Assembly: GCA_010909165.1 (NCBI GenBank)
Contig: VJWM01000117.1
Span: 310,001 to 374,000, forward strand
Length of the DNA: 64,000 bases
DNA from: Anthoceros angustus
Lineage: Eukaryota > Streptophyta > Anthocerotopsida > Anthocerotales > Anthocerotaceae
Reading direction: 5' to 3'
The notes beneath the pieces were generated by a model that ran no database searches, was not told the DNA's origin, and worked only from the letters and a program-made list of their open reading frames with translations. A program made the translations under genes and the position numbers. Of the stretch, positions 35,158 through 44,992 are shown piece after piece. Each line of letters begins with the position of its first letter. Positions within the stretch are counted from its first letter, which is position 1.

Positions 35158-36900
35158 TCAAGGTACCGATAATGCCGTGCTACCTCGTTCACAAGTTGAT
35201 GAAGAAGCCAATCCATACGCCTTCACAGCAGCGACCTTGGTAAAAGATACTCTTTCCTTCAAGAATCGATGAAAGGCCTCTAGAGCAGATGTGGTATCCT
35301 GTCCAGCGTGGGGAAACATCTTGCAGTTCTTCAACCACATGTCTGGCATAAAGAAATGCGAAACATTATTACACACAGCCGACACCATGTGAACATCCAT
35401 TCAACCAACCCTTACCGCACAAAGAAACTAGTGCACTTTGGGCAAAGAATAATACCTATAGAGTCACCCCACGCTTCTTGAAATACTCAACAAAAGGTGG
35501 TTGACTTCCATGCCACTCCTTGTAGAAGAACTCTAACAATACCTTACCCCATGCGACAGTACCATCTTGTGTATTATGGCCTCTGACATACATGATCTCC
35601 ACAAGAGCTGCCCAAATCTTCTTCCTTGCAATAATGCACTTTACCTTCTTTAAAAGGTTCCGCTGCCATGCCTTCCTTACATGCCATAGACACAACACAA
35701 CATGTATGTTGGCCCCCCATACCTGTTTAAAGGCACCTATCTCTGTTAAACAATCATCAACTAGGAAGCAACTAGGGACCCATGTTGCACATGTTGTAAG
35801 AGCGACATGTCGGAGTGGCGTCACCATGACACCAAAGAAAGTATAGTAGCCTCCTGTGTTAGTGCCCAAGCAACTGGAATACCATTAAGGTGTTGATCAA
35901 AACCATCACCGTAAATAAGTGGTACCTATACTTGTTCATACCAAATGTGGCGTCCATGGCTAAAACACTATTGTTACCATGCTTGATGAACATCGCATGA
36001 AAGGAGTTTGCAACCCTAAAACAAAAGGTTCACCGGTTCGATCTATGGAAGATAAGGTCAAGATTCACTTTGAGCCACATCTCGATGGACTTTACATCAT
36101 CGTGGTCTAGTTTCCACTCACCCGCTTCCACTTGTCGTTTCATGTTCAACACATCCTTGCGCATGTAGTCATCTCGAGCGTCACCACCACGCTCATGTCC
36201 TATGTAGTGACTCATCTTCTCGTACACAACCGCAACATGCCGACGATAATCTCCGACACGAAAACCTTGCAATAAAGACAATGTTTAACCCAATCCTTTT
36301 TCTCTTCGAGATCCAAGGAGCTCTAGACAATTTAGGGTGTCCCACATACTTGCGGACCATGATGATATCACCGCCGATCTCGTGCGCTCTTCATGAAGAA
36401 GGATTTGAGCAACTTCAGGAATAAGCGCAATCGCTTCACAACAAAATTGGCCATACATCCGGTCTTCATGCGCACATTCTTGGGTGTGGTAGCATGAAAT
36501 CCTCCGGTCCATATGAACACCAATACCTACATAGAAACACACGACAAATACCAAGATTTGGCTTCAACTTAAGGCAAAGAAAGCACATGGACAGAGGCCA
36601 CCAAGCCGAAACCCAAATGGTGGAAATTAGTGTAGAGAACTTGGAAGTTGCAGTACGATATATGTGATTGCAGTGTCTAAGGATGGCACAATTGGTGGTG
36701 GTAGTGAATTTTGAGTCATTGAATCTTTCCGATAGAAACTTGCAGCACATTTGAAGCCTTCATCAGAAATAAAATCTTCTACTCTATTCCATGGAATATA
36801 GGCAATCTTCAAATCCTTCAGAACCTGCCAAGTTAGATTATCGGTGCAAAATTGACCAAGCCCTGGAAATTGCACCTTCGGCGGGCACTCAATGGTCGGA
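35158..36900 (-). pseudogene. Broken SWIM zinc-finger / Mutator-like transposase-type gene
   Basis: Minus-strand segments follow the order of a plant MULE-derived SWIM family protein: IPWNRVEDFISDEGFKC (about 36790), an ECAHEDRMYGQF block (about 36470), KLDHDDVKSIEMWLKVNLD (about 36090), GNNSVLAMDATFGMNKYRYH with the first catalytic Asp (about 35950), LVDDCLTEIGAFKQVWG (about 35750) and VVLCLWHVRKAW with the CxWH-type motif (about 35680). GQDTTSALEAFHRFLKER (about 35270) follows. Several joins need frame changes, for example after HLFTVMV near 35900 and in the final WLLHQLVNEVARHYRYL segment near 35190. Some may be introns, but at least these look like indels. The SWIM zinc finger itself is not seen. 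No clear terminal inverted repeats. Confidence 0.75.
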
Positions 36901-37269
36901 GCACGCTTGGTGGCCAGAATGCTTGGTTTAGGTTAATCTGTTTGTCTTAGGGATGGTTTGTTTGAGACACCCCGCGCTCAGTTCATACTCTCGCGCACGG
37001 TTCTAAAATCAAGCATGGTTGGTTTAGAGCACAACCTCGTTGTGGTGGGTGCACATACTGGGGTTGTGCCGTGCTGGGCAAAATACGGCAGTGACATCCT
37101 GTATGCACCGGTACATGGTGTTGCACCGGTACATAGTGACATCCTGTATGCACCGGTACATGGTGTTGCACCGGTACATGGTGTTGCGTTTAAAGTATAC
37201 CATGATGAGAAAGAATCGTGATGGGCGAGGCATGGCATGCCACGCCAGATTTCACACGATCAATGCTTC
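36901..37269. repeat. Spacer with a 45-bp tandem repeat
   Basis: GTGACATCCTGTATGCACCG starts units at 37091 and 37136, with a partial third; each unit holds GCACCGGTACATGGTGTTGC. The remainder (36901-37080) has no recognisable coding content. It separates the SWIM-like pseudogene from the right PPR fragment. Confidence 0.85.
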
Positions 37270-37473
37270 GGAGATTGAGACGCAGGCGGGGCACAGAAGG
37301 TGCAGGTGACCAGGAAACAAATCAAGGCTTGGAAGCAGCCAGGTCAGAGCTGGTGGACAGATGAGGATGGACTGGTGCATAGTTTTCTGGTTCGTGATGA
37401 CCAGCACATACTTTCCAGAATGAAGAAAGAAAGGTGGGTCGCATCTCCACCAGTCACTGGCAGACATACGTGA
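37270..37473 (+). pseudogene. PPR pseudogene, downstream (E/E+) fragment
   Basis: Encodes AQKVQVTRKQIKAWKQPGQ, then SWWTDEDGLVHSFLVRDDQ and a short tail to the TGA at 37471-37473. This is the E/E+ end of the PPR family and aligns with 44700-44850 of the long PPR ORF. A small insertion near 37280 shifts the frame at its left end. Together with 34766-35035 it represents one gene whose middle (about 480 bp by comparison with the long ORF) has been replaced by 2.2 kb. Confidence 0.8.
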
Positions 37474-37593
37474 TGCTAGGCGGAAAGCTCATTTTCGCAG
37501 GCGTAGCAAGATGCTGGCTGTGCATATCACTATGCAGCAGTGTAATGTGTTTGGGTTTCTTCATTCTTATTATGTTTGTGCCATGCGCATCAG

Positions 37594-40239
37594 CTAGCGA
37601 ACTGCATGATTTTCTGCAGATTCGTTAGCCCGCTTGTCGTCGTGCTCCAACAAATGAATTTCTTTTCTATCTTCAAACACGCCCCCAAAAGTGTCTTTCT
37701 GCAAGGAACGAACCATTTGTCTAAGACTTACATGCATACCTTCACTCTCTGGATGAGTCTCGTCCCCCACTGAAAAAGTATGCACCAGTCCATCCATATC
37801 CGTCCACCAGCTCTGGCCTGGTTGCTTCCATGCGCCTAGCCCTATTCTGTTCGCCTGCATCTCCTGAGCCTCCTGGCACATCCCAGCAGCCAGGTATACG
37901 TTCGACATAGACACGTAGACTGCAGGATCGTGTTTGTCGAGCTTCACAGCTTCATTGAAAGCATGCTGTGCCACCTCCACGTTGTTCCACTTTTGACAAG
38001 CGCCCAAGAGACAGTGCCAAACTGCAGCATCAGGAGGTACAGGCATTGTCCTGACCAAAGCTACTGCCATGTCCAGGTGGCCTGCACGACCCAGGAGATC
38101 CACCATGCACGTGTAGTGCTCTCCTGTGGGAATGATCCCATATTGTTTGCTCATAGCCTCAAAGTAGTCTTGCCCCTTGTTCACTAGACCCGCATGACTG
38201 CACGCAGTTAGTACACTAACGAAGGTGATACAGGCAGGCTGTATGCCATCTTCTTCCATTCTCTGGAGCAAGTCGAAGACCACTTCGCTGTCTCCCTGAC
38301 GAGTGTAGCCTGCTATCAGAGAATTCCAAGCCACGACGTCTCTTTGGGGTAATCCATCAAACACCTCCTGTGCATCGACCATGCTCCCGCACTTTGCATA
38401 CATGTTTATCAAACTGATGGCTAGATCAGTTTGAAGCCCTTGTTCTTCAATCTGTGCATGAAGCTGCTTTCCCAGAAGCAAGTCTGCCACATCAGCACAA
38501 GCCTGCAAGAGGCACACAAATGTCACCCCAGTAGGTGCTACAATACTTTCTTTGTGCATAGCCCTGTACACACGAAGAGCTTCCTGCCCCATGCCCTGCT
38601 GAGAATATCCAGCTATCAGAGCGGTCCATGTCACAATAGTCCTCTGACTAAGCCCGTCAAACACCATCTGAGCATCCAGTAAGCTGCCACACTTTGCATA
38701 CATGTTTACCAGGCTGCCACCTACAACCGCATCCGCCTGGAGTCCTTGCTGTTCAATCTCTGCATGAAGCTGCTTCCCCTTCTCCAAAGCTGGGGTACCC
38801 ATACTAGCACAAGCCTGCAGGGCAGACACAAAAGTCACGGAACTAGGTGCAGCATTGGCTTCTTCCTGCATAGCACTGTAGATATGAAGGGCTTCCTGGC
38901 CCATGCCCACCTGCGAATACCCTGCAATCATGGCATTCCATGTCACCGCGTTTTTTTTACAAAGTCCATCAAACACCCTTCGAGCGTCTTCTAAACAGCC
39001 ACACTTTGTATACATGGTTACCAAATTGTTGGCCACAAACACGTCAGCCAAAAGCCCTCGTACTCCAATCTCTGCATGAAGCTGCTTCCCCTTTTCCAAA
39101 GCCGGGGTACCAACAATTGCACAGGCCTGCAGGAGGCACAGAATCGTCACAGAATTGGGTTCAACCAAGCCTTCAGCTTGCAAATCACCATAAAGATGTA
39201 GAGCTTCCTGACCCATATTCTGCTGGCAATATCCTGCTATCATGGCATTCCACGTCACCACATCTTTTTGAGGAAGCTCGTCAAACATCGTTTGGGCATT
39301 TTCCAAGCTGCCGCACTTTGCATACATGTTCACCAAACTATTCGCCACAAACACATCTGTTTGAAGTCCGCATTTTGTTATTTGTGCATGAAGCTGCATC
39401 CCCGTCTCCAAAGCTGCAGTACCCACACTCGCACAGGCCTGCAAAAGGGCCAGAAATGTCACCGAATCAGGTACAACCAGGCCTTCGTCTTGCATAGCAC
39501 TGAAAATACAAAGAGCTTCCTGCCCCATTCCCTGCTGCGAATATCCTGCAATCATGGCATTCCAAGTGATCACATCTTTCTGACCAAGTTCATCAAAGAC
39601 TCTCTGAGCATCTTCCAGGCTGCCACACTTTGAGTACATGTCCACCAAGCAGTTGCAAACAAACAAATCAGGATCAACCCCACTGGCCAGCAAGTCAGCA
39701 TGCACCTGCTTCCCAGTTTCCAAGTCCCCTCCCTTCGCACAAGCTTGAAGTGCTGCTACAAAGACATGGCCATCAAGTTTGACACTTGACATACGCATCC
39801 GATAATACAGCTGCACGGCCTGCTTATCTTGCCCGTGTTTGACATGCGCAGAAATTATGGCAGACCATGTGAAGGCGTCTGGTTTGGCCACCACTGTAAA
39901 CAATTGCATCGCTTCTTGCAACCTGGCATGAGAAGCATACATTCGCAGGATATGGTTGCACAAGAACGTGTCCGACTCATACCCCTCCTTCACAACGAGA
40001 GCATGAACACGGCGAGCCAACACCAGATCTCTTGTCGCCACACACTGTTTTAGGACAGTATGTACGAGGGATCGAGAAACACCACAGCCTGTCTGCACGA
40101 GAACTCCCAGAGCCTCAACAGAATCAATGGTCTGCCCCAGTTGACATAGCTTACCCACCATTTCAGCCGTTGGGCCACTCTGAGTAGGAGCAGCCAGCTG
40201 CGCATTCACCCGAACTGCTTTTGAAAACTGTTGAGCCAT
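37594..40239 (-). CDS. PLS-class pentatricopeptide repeat protein with E/E+ domain, single exon
   Basis: An 881-codon ORF from ATG 40239. PPR proteins of this class bind organelle RNA in a base-specific way and mostly direct C-to-U editing. After about 45 residues an unbroken PLS array runs to about residue 720, with six P-type motifs recognisable by TWNAMIAGYSQQGMG and variants, six L motifs (LLQACASVGTAALE type) and S motifs (NSLVNMYAKCGSLENAQ). E and E+ follow, with MVDLLGRAGHLD and SWWTDMDGLVHTFSVGDETHP. The C-terminus (LLEHDDKRANESAENHAVR) resembles only the first residues of a DYW domain, so no deaminase is present and a DYW partner would be needed. No clear organelle targeting peptide was recognised. 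Intronless, head to head with its paralogue at 40982. Confidence 0.93.
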   Translation of the reverse strand: MAQQFSKAVRVNAQLAAPTQSGPTAEMVGKLCQLGQTIDSVEALGVLVQTGCGVSRSLVHTVLKQCVATRDLVLARRVHALVVKEGYESDTFLCNHILRMYASHARLQEAMQLFTVVAKPDAFTWSAIISAHVKHGQDKQAVQLYYRMRMSSVKLDGHVFVAALQACAKGGDLETGKQVHADLLASGVDPDLFVCNCLVDMYSKCGSLEDAQRVFDELGQKDVITWNAMIAGYSQQGMGQEALCIFSAMQDEGLVVPDSVTFLALLQACASVGTAALETGMQLHAQITKCGLQTDVFVANSLVNMYAKCGSLENAQTMFDELPQKDVVTWNAMIAGYCQQNMGQEALHLYGDLQAEGLVEPNSVTILCLLQACAIVGTPALEKGKQLHAEIGVRGLLADVFVANNLVTMYTKCGCLEDARRVFDGLCKKNAVTWNAMIAGYSQVGMGQEALHIYSAMQEEANAAPSSVTFVSALQACASMGTPALEKGKQLHAEIEQQGLQADAVVGGSLVNMYAKCGSLLDAQMVFDGLSQRTIVTWTALIAGYSQQGMGQEALRVYRAMHKESIVAPTGVTFVCLLQACADVADLLLGKQLHAQIEEQGLQTDLAISLINMYAKCGSMVDAQEVFDGLPQRDVVAWNSLIAGYTRQGDSEVVFDLLQRMEEDGIQPACITFVSVLTACSHAGLVNKGQDYFEAMSKQYGIIPTGEHYTCMVDLLGRAGHLDMAVALVRTMPVPPDAAVWHCLLGACQKWNNVEVAQHAFNEAVKLDKHDPAVYVSMSNVYLAAGMCQEAQEMQANRIGLGAWKQPGQSWWTDMDGLVHTFSVGDETHPESEGMHVSLRQMVRSLQKDTFGGVFEDRKEIHLLEHDDKRANESAENHAVR

Positions 40240-40981
40240 AGGTCCTCCAGCCCAGCATTCTCATGGATGAGCTCCTTGAGACTTAGCTAAGAAGGGGGAT
40301 TTTTCTCCGTTCTGGCGAGCACTTCTTCAAAGCTGAAACCGACTTCTCCACTTACGAACATGTGTTCCTCTACAATCCTCCATCGCCCAACTGAGCTTAA
40401 GTCGGATATTGAGGCAGACGACTCAAAAGTGCTTCAGAACTCGGTCACACTAAGCTTCTTTTGAACCCATGTGCTGCTAAGTTCTTCAACTCCTGCAGAC
40501 CTGTTAGCACACAGGAAGACTGGTATGCTTGCAACTATGAGCTGTAGAGATATATGATTTGGGATCTTTCGTGCTGCTGCCACTGGTACGTTTGCTCATT
40601 TTCAGACTCCACGTCTTTGTTGCTGTCTGCTTCTGAGCGAGACGAACTCGCAATGAGCCTGGAGATACTTGCGCTGCTTCGTGAGGAGTTGATGAGTGAG
40701 GGATCTTGCAGAATACAGATTTGCATTGCCAAACGGACATGTAGTTTGCCACCAAACGGAATCAGATTCCCCTACCCGTCAGGACTGAAAATGGTACCAG
40801 GAAGGCATGAAGCTAAAGCTCCTGGAGGCTGTAGCCAGATGCAGGCTGACATCACAATTGTACTTGGTGAGATGGACAGTCAGATTGTTATGCAGGTTGT
40901 TCGAGGTCATGTCCGGTAGTGGTCAGTGGTGGGTGCGTCTTGCATCCATAGTCTCGCAGGAGGTGCTCCTGCAATCGAGCC
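40240..40981. promoter_or_regulatory. Region between head-to-head PPR genes
   Basis: About 740 bp between the two PPR ORFs. A 122-codon frame at 40554-40919 has no family match I recognise. I looked for an OB-fold that would complete the OSB-type PDF motif at 41237 and did not find one. In-frame TAG near 40949 closes the long ORF upstream. Confidence 0.4.
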
Positions 40982-43900
40982 ATGGCAATCTGGATCGTTG
41001 AAATCCGGTCACCCCAAGGGCAAGTGGATCCTGCCTGGGGACAATGTTCGTGGACAGAGCAGTGGGTTGGATTAGCTGGTGTTCGAGAAAGATCTCCTGT
41101 CCGAATTGCTTCAAGGAACCAGCAGATGGTGGCGCAGAACCAGAACGGGAGGTACAGTACCTTTGCTAGAAAGCCTGCTAGTCCAAGACGATGTGTAGCT
41201 GGCAGCTCATCCTCCACCGAGGGGCGTCGCCAGGAGAACTTGTGGCGCCATCTTTTCCAGGATCCTACAGTTTGGTGGGATCACAGGCAAAGTAAGAAGA
41301 GCCGCCGATCGCCTGATTTCCGGCACAGGCAGTCCCATGAGGTCCCCTGGTTAAACAGCTTCCACAAGCCAGCTTGGGTGGATGCACAGCTTGCTACTCT
41401 GGATATGGCCCACAGGAACTTGCCTCATGACCCTGACCCCCGCAGGTCTGCTGGTCAGGACAGAGGCGTGTCGGCTGAGACCGTGATGAAGCTTTGTCAT
41501 GAGGGTCATCTGAGTGAAGCTGTTGAGGCTTTGGAAGTTCTGGTGCTGACAGATAGTTGTATTTCCAAATATCTGTTTTACACCGTTCTGAGGAAATGTG
41601 TAGCGGAGAAGGATCTTGTTCAGGGTAGCCGCGTCCATGCTTTCACGGTGACAAAGGGGTACCAGTCAGATACGTTCCTGTGCAATCACATCCTACGAAT
41701 GTATGCTTCTCATGGCAGGTTGCAAGATGCGATGGATGTGTTCGAAGGCGTGGCCGAACCAGATGCTTTCATGTGGCATTCCATAATTTCTGCACATGTT
41801 AAACAGGGTAGAGACAAGCTGGCCATACAACTGTATCATAGGATGCGTAGGTCCAGCGTGAAACCAGATAGCCATGTTTTCGTGGCAGCTCTGCAGGCTT
41901 GCGCCAGGGGTTCAGATTTGAGATCTGGGCAGCAGGTGCATGCTGATGTGTTGGTTAGTGGCGTTGAGCCTGGTTTGTTTGTCTGTAACTGCCTGGTGAG
42001 TATGTATGCAAAGTGTGGCAGCTTGGAGGAAGCTCGACGAGTATTTGACGGACTGCGTGAAAGAGATGTGGTGACATGGAATGCCATGATAGCAGGGTAT
42101 TCTCAGCAGGGCATGGGGGAGGAAGCCCTTCGTCTCTACGGTGCTATGCGAGAAGAGGGCATGGCTGTACCCAATCCTGTCACATTCGTTTCCCTCCTGC
42201 AGGCATGTGCAAGGATGGGTGCCCTGGCTTTGGAGAAGGGGCAGCAGCTTCATGCACAGATTAGGGCACAAGGACATGAAGTGGATGTGTTTGTAGCCAA
42301 CAGCTTGATAAACATGTATGCAAAATGTGGCAGCTTGGAGGACGCTCAGAGAGTGTTTGACGGACTTGGTCAAAAGAATGTGGTGACATGGAATGCCCTA
42401 ATAGCAGGGTATTCCCAGCAGGGCATGGGGCTGGAAGCCCTTCAGCTCTGGAGTGCGATGGAAGAAGGTGGTATGGCAGTAGCGAATTCTGTGACATACG
42501 CATGCCTGTTGCAGGCATGTGCAAGTGTGGGCACCCCCGCATTGGAAAAAGGGAGGCAGCTTCATTTGCTTCTCAGAGACCGAGGCCATGAAGCTGATGT
42601 GTTTGTGGCGAACAGTTTGGTCACTATGTACGCAAAGTGTGGTAGCTTGGAAGATGCACGAAGACTGTTTGACGGACTTGGTGAAAAAAATGTGGTAACG
42701 TGGAATGCCATGATAGCAGGGTATTCCAAGGGGGGCATGGGGCATGAAGCCCTTCGTCTGTACAGCCATATGCAGCAGTTTGTCATGGCCGTACCTGATT
42801 CCGTGACATTCAAGTGCCTCCTACAAGCATGTGCAAGTATGGGCACCCGGGCGTTGGAGAAGGGGAAGCAACTGCATGCGCAAATCAGAGAACAAGGACT
42901 TGAAGCTGATGGGTTTATAGGGAACAGTTTGGTAAACATGTATGCGAAGTGTGGCTGCTTGGAAATTGCACAGAGTGTATTTGATGGACTTGGTCAGAAA
43001 AATGCAGCAACTTGGAATGCCATTATAGCAGGCTACTCCCAGCAGGGGAAGGGGGAGGAAGCTCTTCATCTCTACAGTGCTATGCTGGAGGAAGGTATGG
43101 TACCGGATTCCGTGACGTTTGTGTGCCACCTCCAAGCATGTGCAAGTGTGGGCACTGCAGCATTGGAGAAGGGGAAGCATCTCCATGAGCAGATGCAAGA
43201 AGGAGGCTATGAAACTGATGTGTTTGTGGCGAGTAGTTTGGTGAACATGTATGTAAAGTGTGGCAGCTTGAATGACGCCCAAAGGGTGTTTGATGGACTT
43301 GCTCAAAAGAATGTCGTGACATGGAATACCATTATAGCAGGGTACTCCCAGCAGGGTATGGGTCAGGAAGCCATTCGTCTCTACAGTGCGATGCAAGAAG
43401 AAGGCATGGCTGTACCCAATTCTGTCACGTTCTTGTCCGTCCTACAGGCATGTGCATGTGTGGGCAACCTGGCACTGGAGACGGGAAAGCAGATTCATTT
43501 GCAAATCAGAGAAGGAGGACATGACGCTGATGTCTTTGTAACCAGCAGTTTGGTGAACATGTATGCAAATTGTGGTAGCTTGGAGGACGCTCAGCGAGTG
43601 TTTGATGGACTGGATCAAAAAGATGTGGTGACCTGGAATGCCATTATAGCAGGATATTCCCATCAGGGCATGGGTCATGAAGCTCTTTCCCTTTACTGTG
43701 TTATGCAAGAAGAGGGCGTGGCTGTACCCGATTCAGTGACTTTCTTGTGCCTCCTGCAGGCGTGTGCAAGTATAGGCATCTCCGCATTTGAAAACGGGAA
43801 GCAGCTTCATACAAAAATTAGAGAACAAGGTCTTGAAGGCGATGTGTTTGTAGCCAGCGGCTTGGTGAACATGTATGCAAAGTGTGGCAGCTTGAAGGAT

Positions 43901-44992
43901 GCTCAAAAAGTGTTTGACAGACTTGGTCAAAAGGATGTAGTGACATGGAATGCCATGATAGCAGGTTACGCCCAGCAGGGTATGGGGCAGGAGGCCCTTC
44001 GTCTCTACAGTTGCATGCTACAAGGAGGCAAGGCTGTACCGGATCCTGCGACATTCGTGTGCCTCCTGCAGGCATGTGCAAATGTTGCAGCCTTAGGTCT
44101 GGGACGGCAGGTACATGCACACATTGTAGAACAAGGTCTTCAAGCTAATGTGCTTGTAGCTAGCAATTTGATTAACATGTACGGGAAGTCCGGGAGCACA
44201 GTACTTGCTCAGGAGGTGTTTGATGCATTGCCCAAAAGAGATGTTGTTGTCTGGAATGCCCTGATTGCGGGCTACACTTGTGATGGGAACAGTGAAGTCG
44301 TGTTTGACTTGGTCCAGAAAATGAGAGTGGATGGCATACGGCCAGACGGCATCACATTCCTTAGCGTACTAACTGTGTGTAGTCATAGAGGTCTAGTGAC
44401 CACGGGGCGGAATTACTTTGACGCAATGAGCAGAGACTATGGGATCATTCCAAAGGAGAACCACTATACATGCATGGTGGATCTCCTGGGTCGTGGAGGA
44501 CAACTGGATGAGGCACTGGCTTTAGTAATGACAATGCCTGTTCAGCCTAGTGCTGCAGTTTGGCGCACACTGTTAAGTGCTTGTCGGACGTGGGGTAACG
44601 TGGAGGTGGGACACCATGCTTTCAGAGAAGCAGTCAGGCTAGACCAGAAAGACGCTGCACTGTATGTCTTGATGTCGAACATATACATCAGCGCCCAGAT
44701 GTGCGAGCAGGCACAGAAGATGCAGGCGAGGAGGAAAAGAATGAGAGCATGGAAGCAGCCAGGTCAGAGCTGGTGGACAGATACAAATGGGCTGGTGCAT
44801 AGTTTTTTGGTTGGAGATGACCAGAGTGAAGCAGGGTTGATTTCCAAAATCAAGGAAGATGGATATCTGCCTCGTCTGGACTGCTCACTAACAGACACAT
44901 CGTATAATAGAACGGAACATCGTTTGTGCGGGTACAGCGAGAAGCAGGCTCTCGCGTATCCCAAAAGCAACATAACTCAGCCAACCCCATGA
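40982..44992 (+). CDS. Giant PLS-class PPR protein, N-terminal PDF motif, degenerate DYW start
   Basis: A 1,336-codon intronless ORF. Residues 1-141 are unlike PPR and contain an OSB-type PDF motif at 86-141. Met142 (41405) aligns with the first Met of the paralogue at 40239, so translation may start at 40982 or 41405. From about residue 165 there are nine P-type motifs (TWNAMIAGYSQQGMG and close variants), each followed by L (LLQACASVGTAALEKGKQLH) and S (NSLVNMYAKCGSLEDAQRVF) motifs: about eight triplets of about 101-103 residues that are unusually alike. The E/E+ region has MVDLLGRGGQLDEAL and SWWTDTNGLVHSFLVGDD. The end (LCGYSEKQALAYPK) resembles the start of DYW but has YSE where the zinc-binding HSE is expected, and stops before CxxC and DYW. 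Expected role: organelle RNA binding without its own deaminase. Confidence 0.92.
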   Translation: MAIWIVEIRSPQGQVDPAWGQCSWTEQWVGLAGVRERSPVRIASRNQQMVAQNQNGRYSTFARKPASPRRCVAGSSSSTEGRRQENLWRHLFQDPTVWWDHRQSKKSRRSPDFRHRQSHEVPWLNSFHKPAWVDAQLATLDMAHRNLPHDPDPRRSAGQDRGVSAETVMKLCHEGHLSEAVEALEVLVLTDSCISKYLFYTVLRKCVAEKDLVQGSRVHAFTVTKGYQSDTFLCNHILRMYASHGRLQDAMDVFEGVAEPDAFMWHSIISAHVKQGRDKLAIQLYHRMRRSSVKPDSHVFVAALQACARGSDLRSGQQVHADVLVSGVEPGLFVCNCLVSMYAKCGSLEEARRVFDGLRERDVVTWNAMIAGYSQQGMGEEALRLYGAMREEGMAVPNPVTFVSLLQACARMGALALEKGQQLHAQIRAQGHEVDVFVANSLINMYAKCGSLEDAQRVFDGLGQKNVVTWNALIAGYSQQGMGLEALQLWSAMEEGGMAVANSVTYACLLQACASVGTPALEKGRQLHLLLRDRGHEADVFVANSLVTMYAKCGSLEDARRLFDGLGEKNVVTWNAMIAGYSKGGMGHEALRLYSHMQQFVMAVPDSVTFKCLLQACASMGTRALEKGKQLHAQIREQGLEADGFIGNSLVNMYAKCGCLEIAQSVFDGLGQKNAATWNAIIAGYSQQGKGEEALHLYSAMLEEGMVPDSVTFVCHLQACASVGTAALEKGKHLHEQMQEGGYETDVFVASSLVNMYVKCGSLNDAQRVFDGLAQKNVVTWNTIIAGYSQQGMGQEAIRLYSAMQEEGMAVPNSVTFLSVLQACACVGNLALETGKQIHLQIREGGHDADVFVTSSLVNMYANCGSLEDAQRVFDGLDQKDVVTWNAIIAGYSHQGMGHEALSLYCVMQEEGVAVPDSVTFLCLLQACASIGISAFENGKQLHTKIREQGLEGDVFVASGLVNMYAKCGSLKDAQKVFDRLGQKDVVTWNAMIAGYAQQGMGQEALRLYSCMLQGGKAVPDPATFVCLLQACANVAALGLGRQVHAHIVEQGLQANVLVASNLINMYGKSGSTVLAQEVFDALPKRDVVVWNALIAGYTCDGNSEVVFDLVQKMRVDGIRPDGITFLSVLTVCSHRGLVTTGRNYFDAMSRDYGIIPKENHYTCMVDLLGRGGQLDEALALVMTMPVQPSAAVWRTLLSACRTWGNVEVGHHAFREAVRLDQKDAALYVLMSNIYISAQMCEQAQKMQARRKRMRAWKQPGQSWWTDTNGLVHSFLVGDDQSEAGLISKIKEDGYLPRLDCSLTDTSYNRTEHRLCGYSEKQALAYPKSNITQPTP
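41237..41404 (+). other. OSB-type PDF motif upstream of and in frame with the PPR array
   Basis: Reads NLWRHLFQDPTVWWDHRQ, then PDFRHRQ and PWLN, then PAWVDAQLATLD. These are the anchors (W..LF..P..WWD.R..K, PDFKHK-like, W, WV..QL) of the single-stranded DNA-binding PDF motif found in plant organellar OSB proteins. It is directly followed by the Met that aligns with the paralogue's start. The paralogue at 40239 has nothing similar upstream. Confidence 0.82.

Noticed and set aside
40554-40919. 122-codon frame as a possible OB-fold exon of an OSB gene
   Set aside because: I could not find OB-fold landmarks in it or in other frames up to 40981; it has no recognisable similarity.
38431-44120. 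Many ORFs on the opposite strands of both PPR genes
   Set aside because: They repeat with the PPR triplet period and are antisense shadows of the coding strand.
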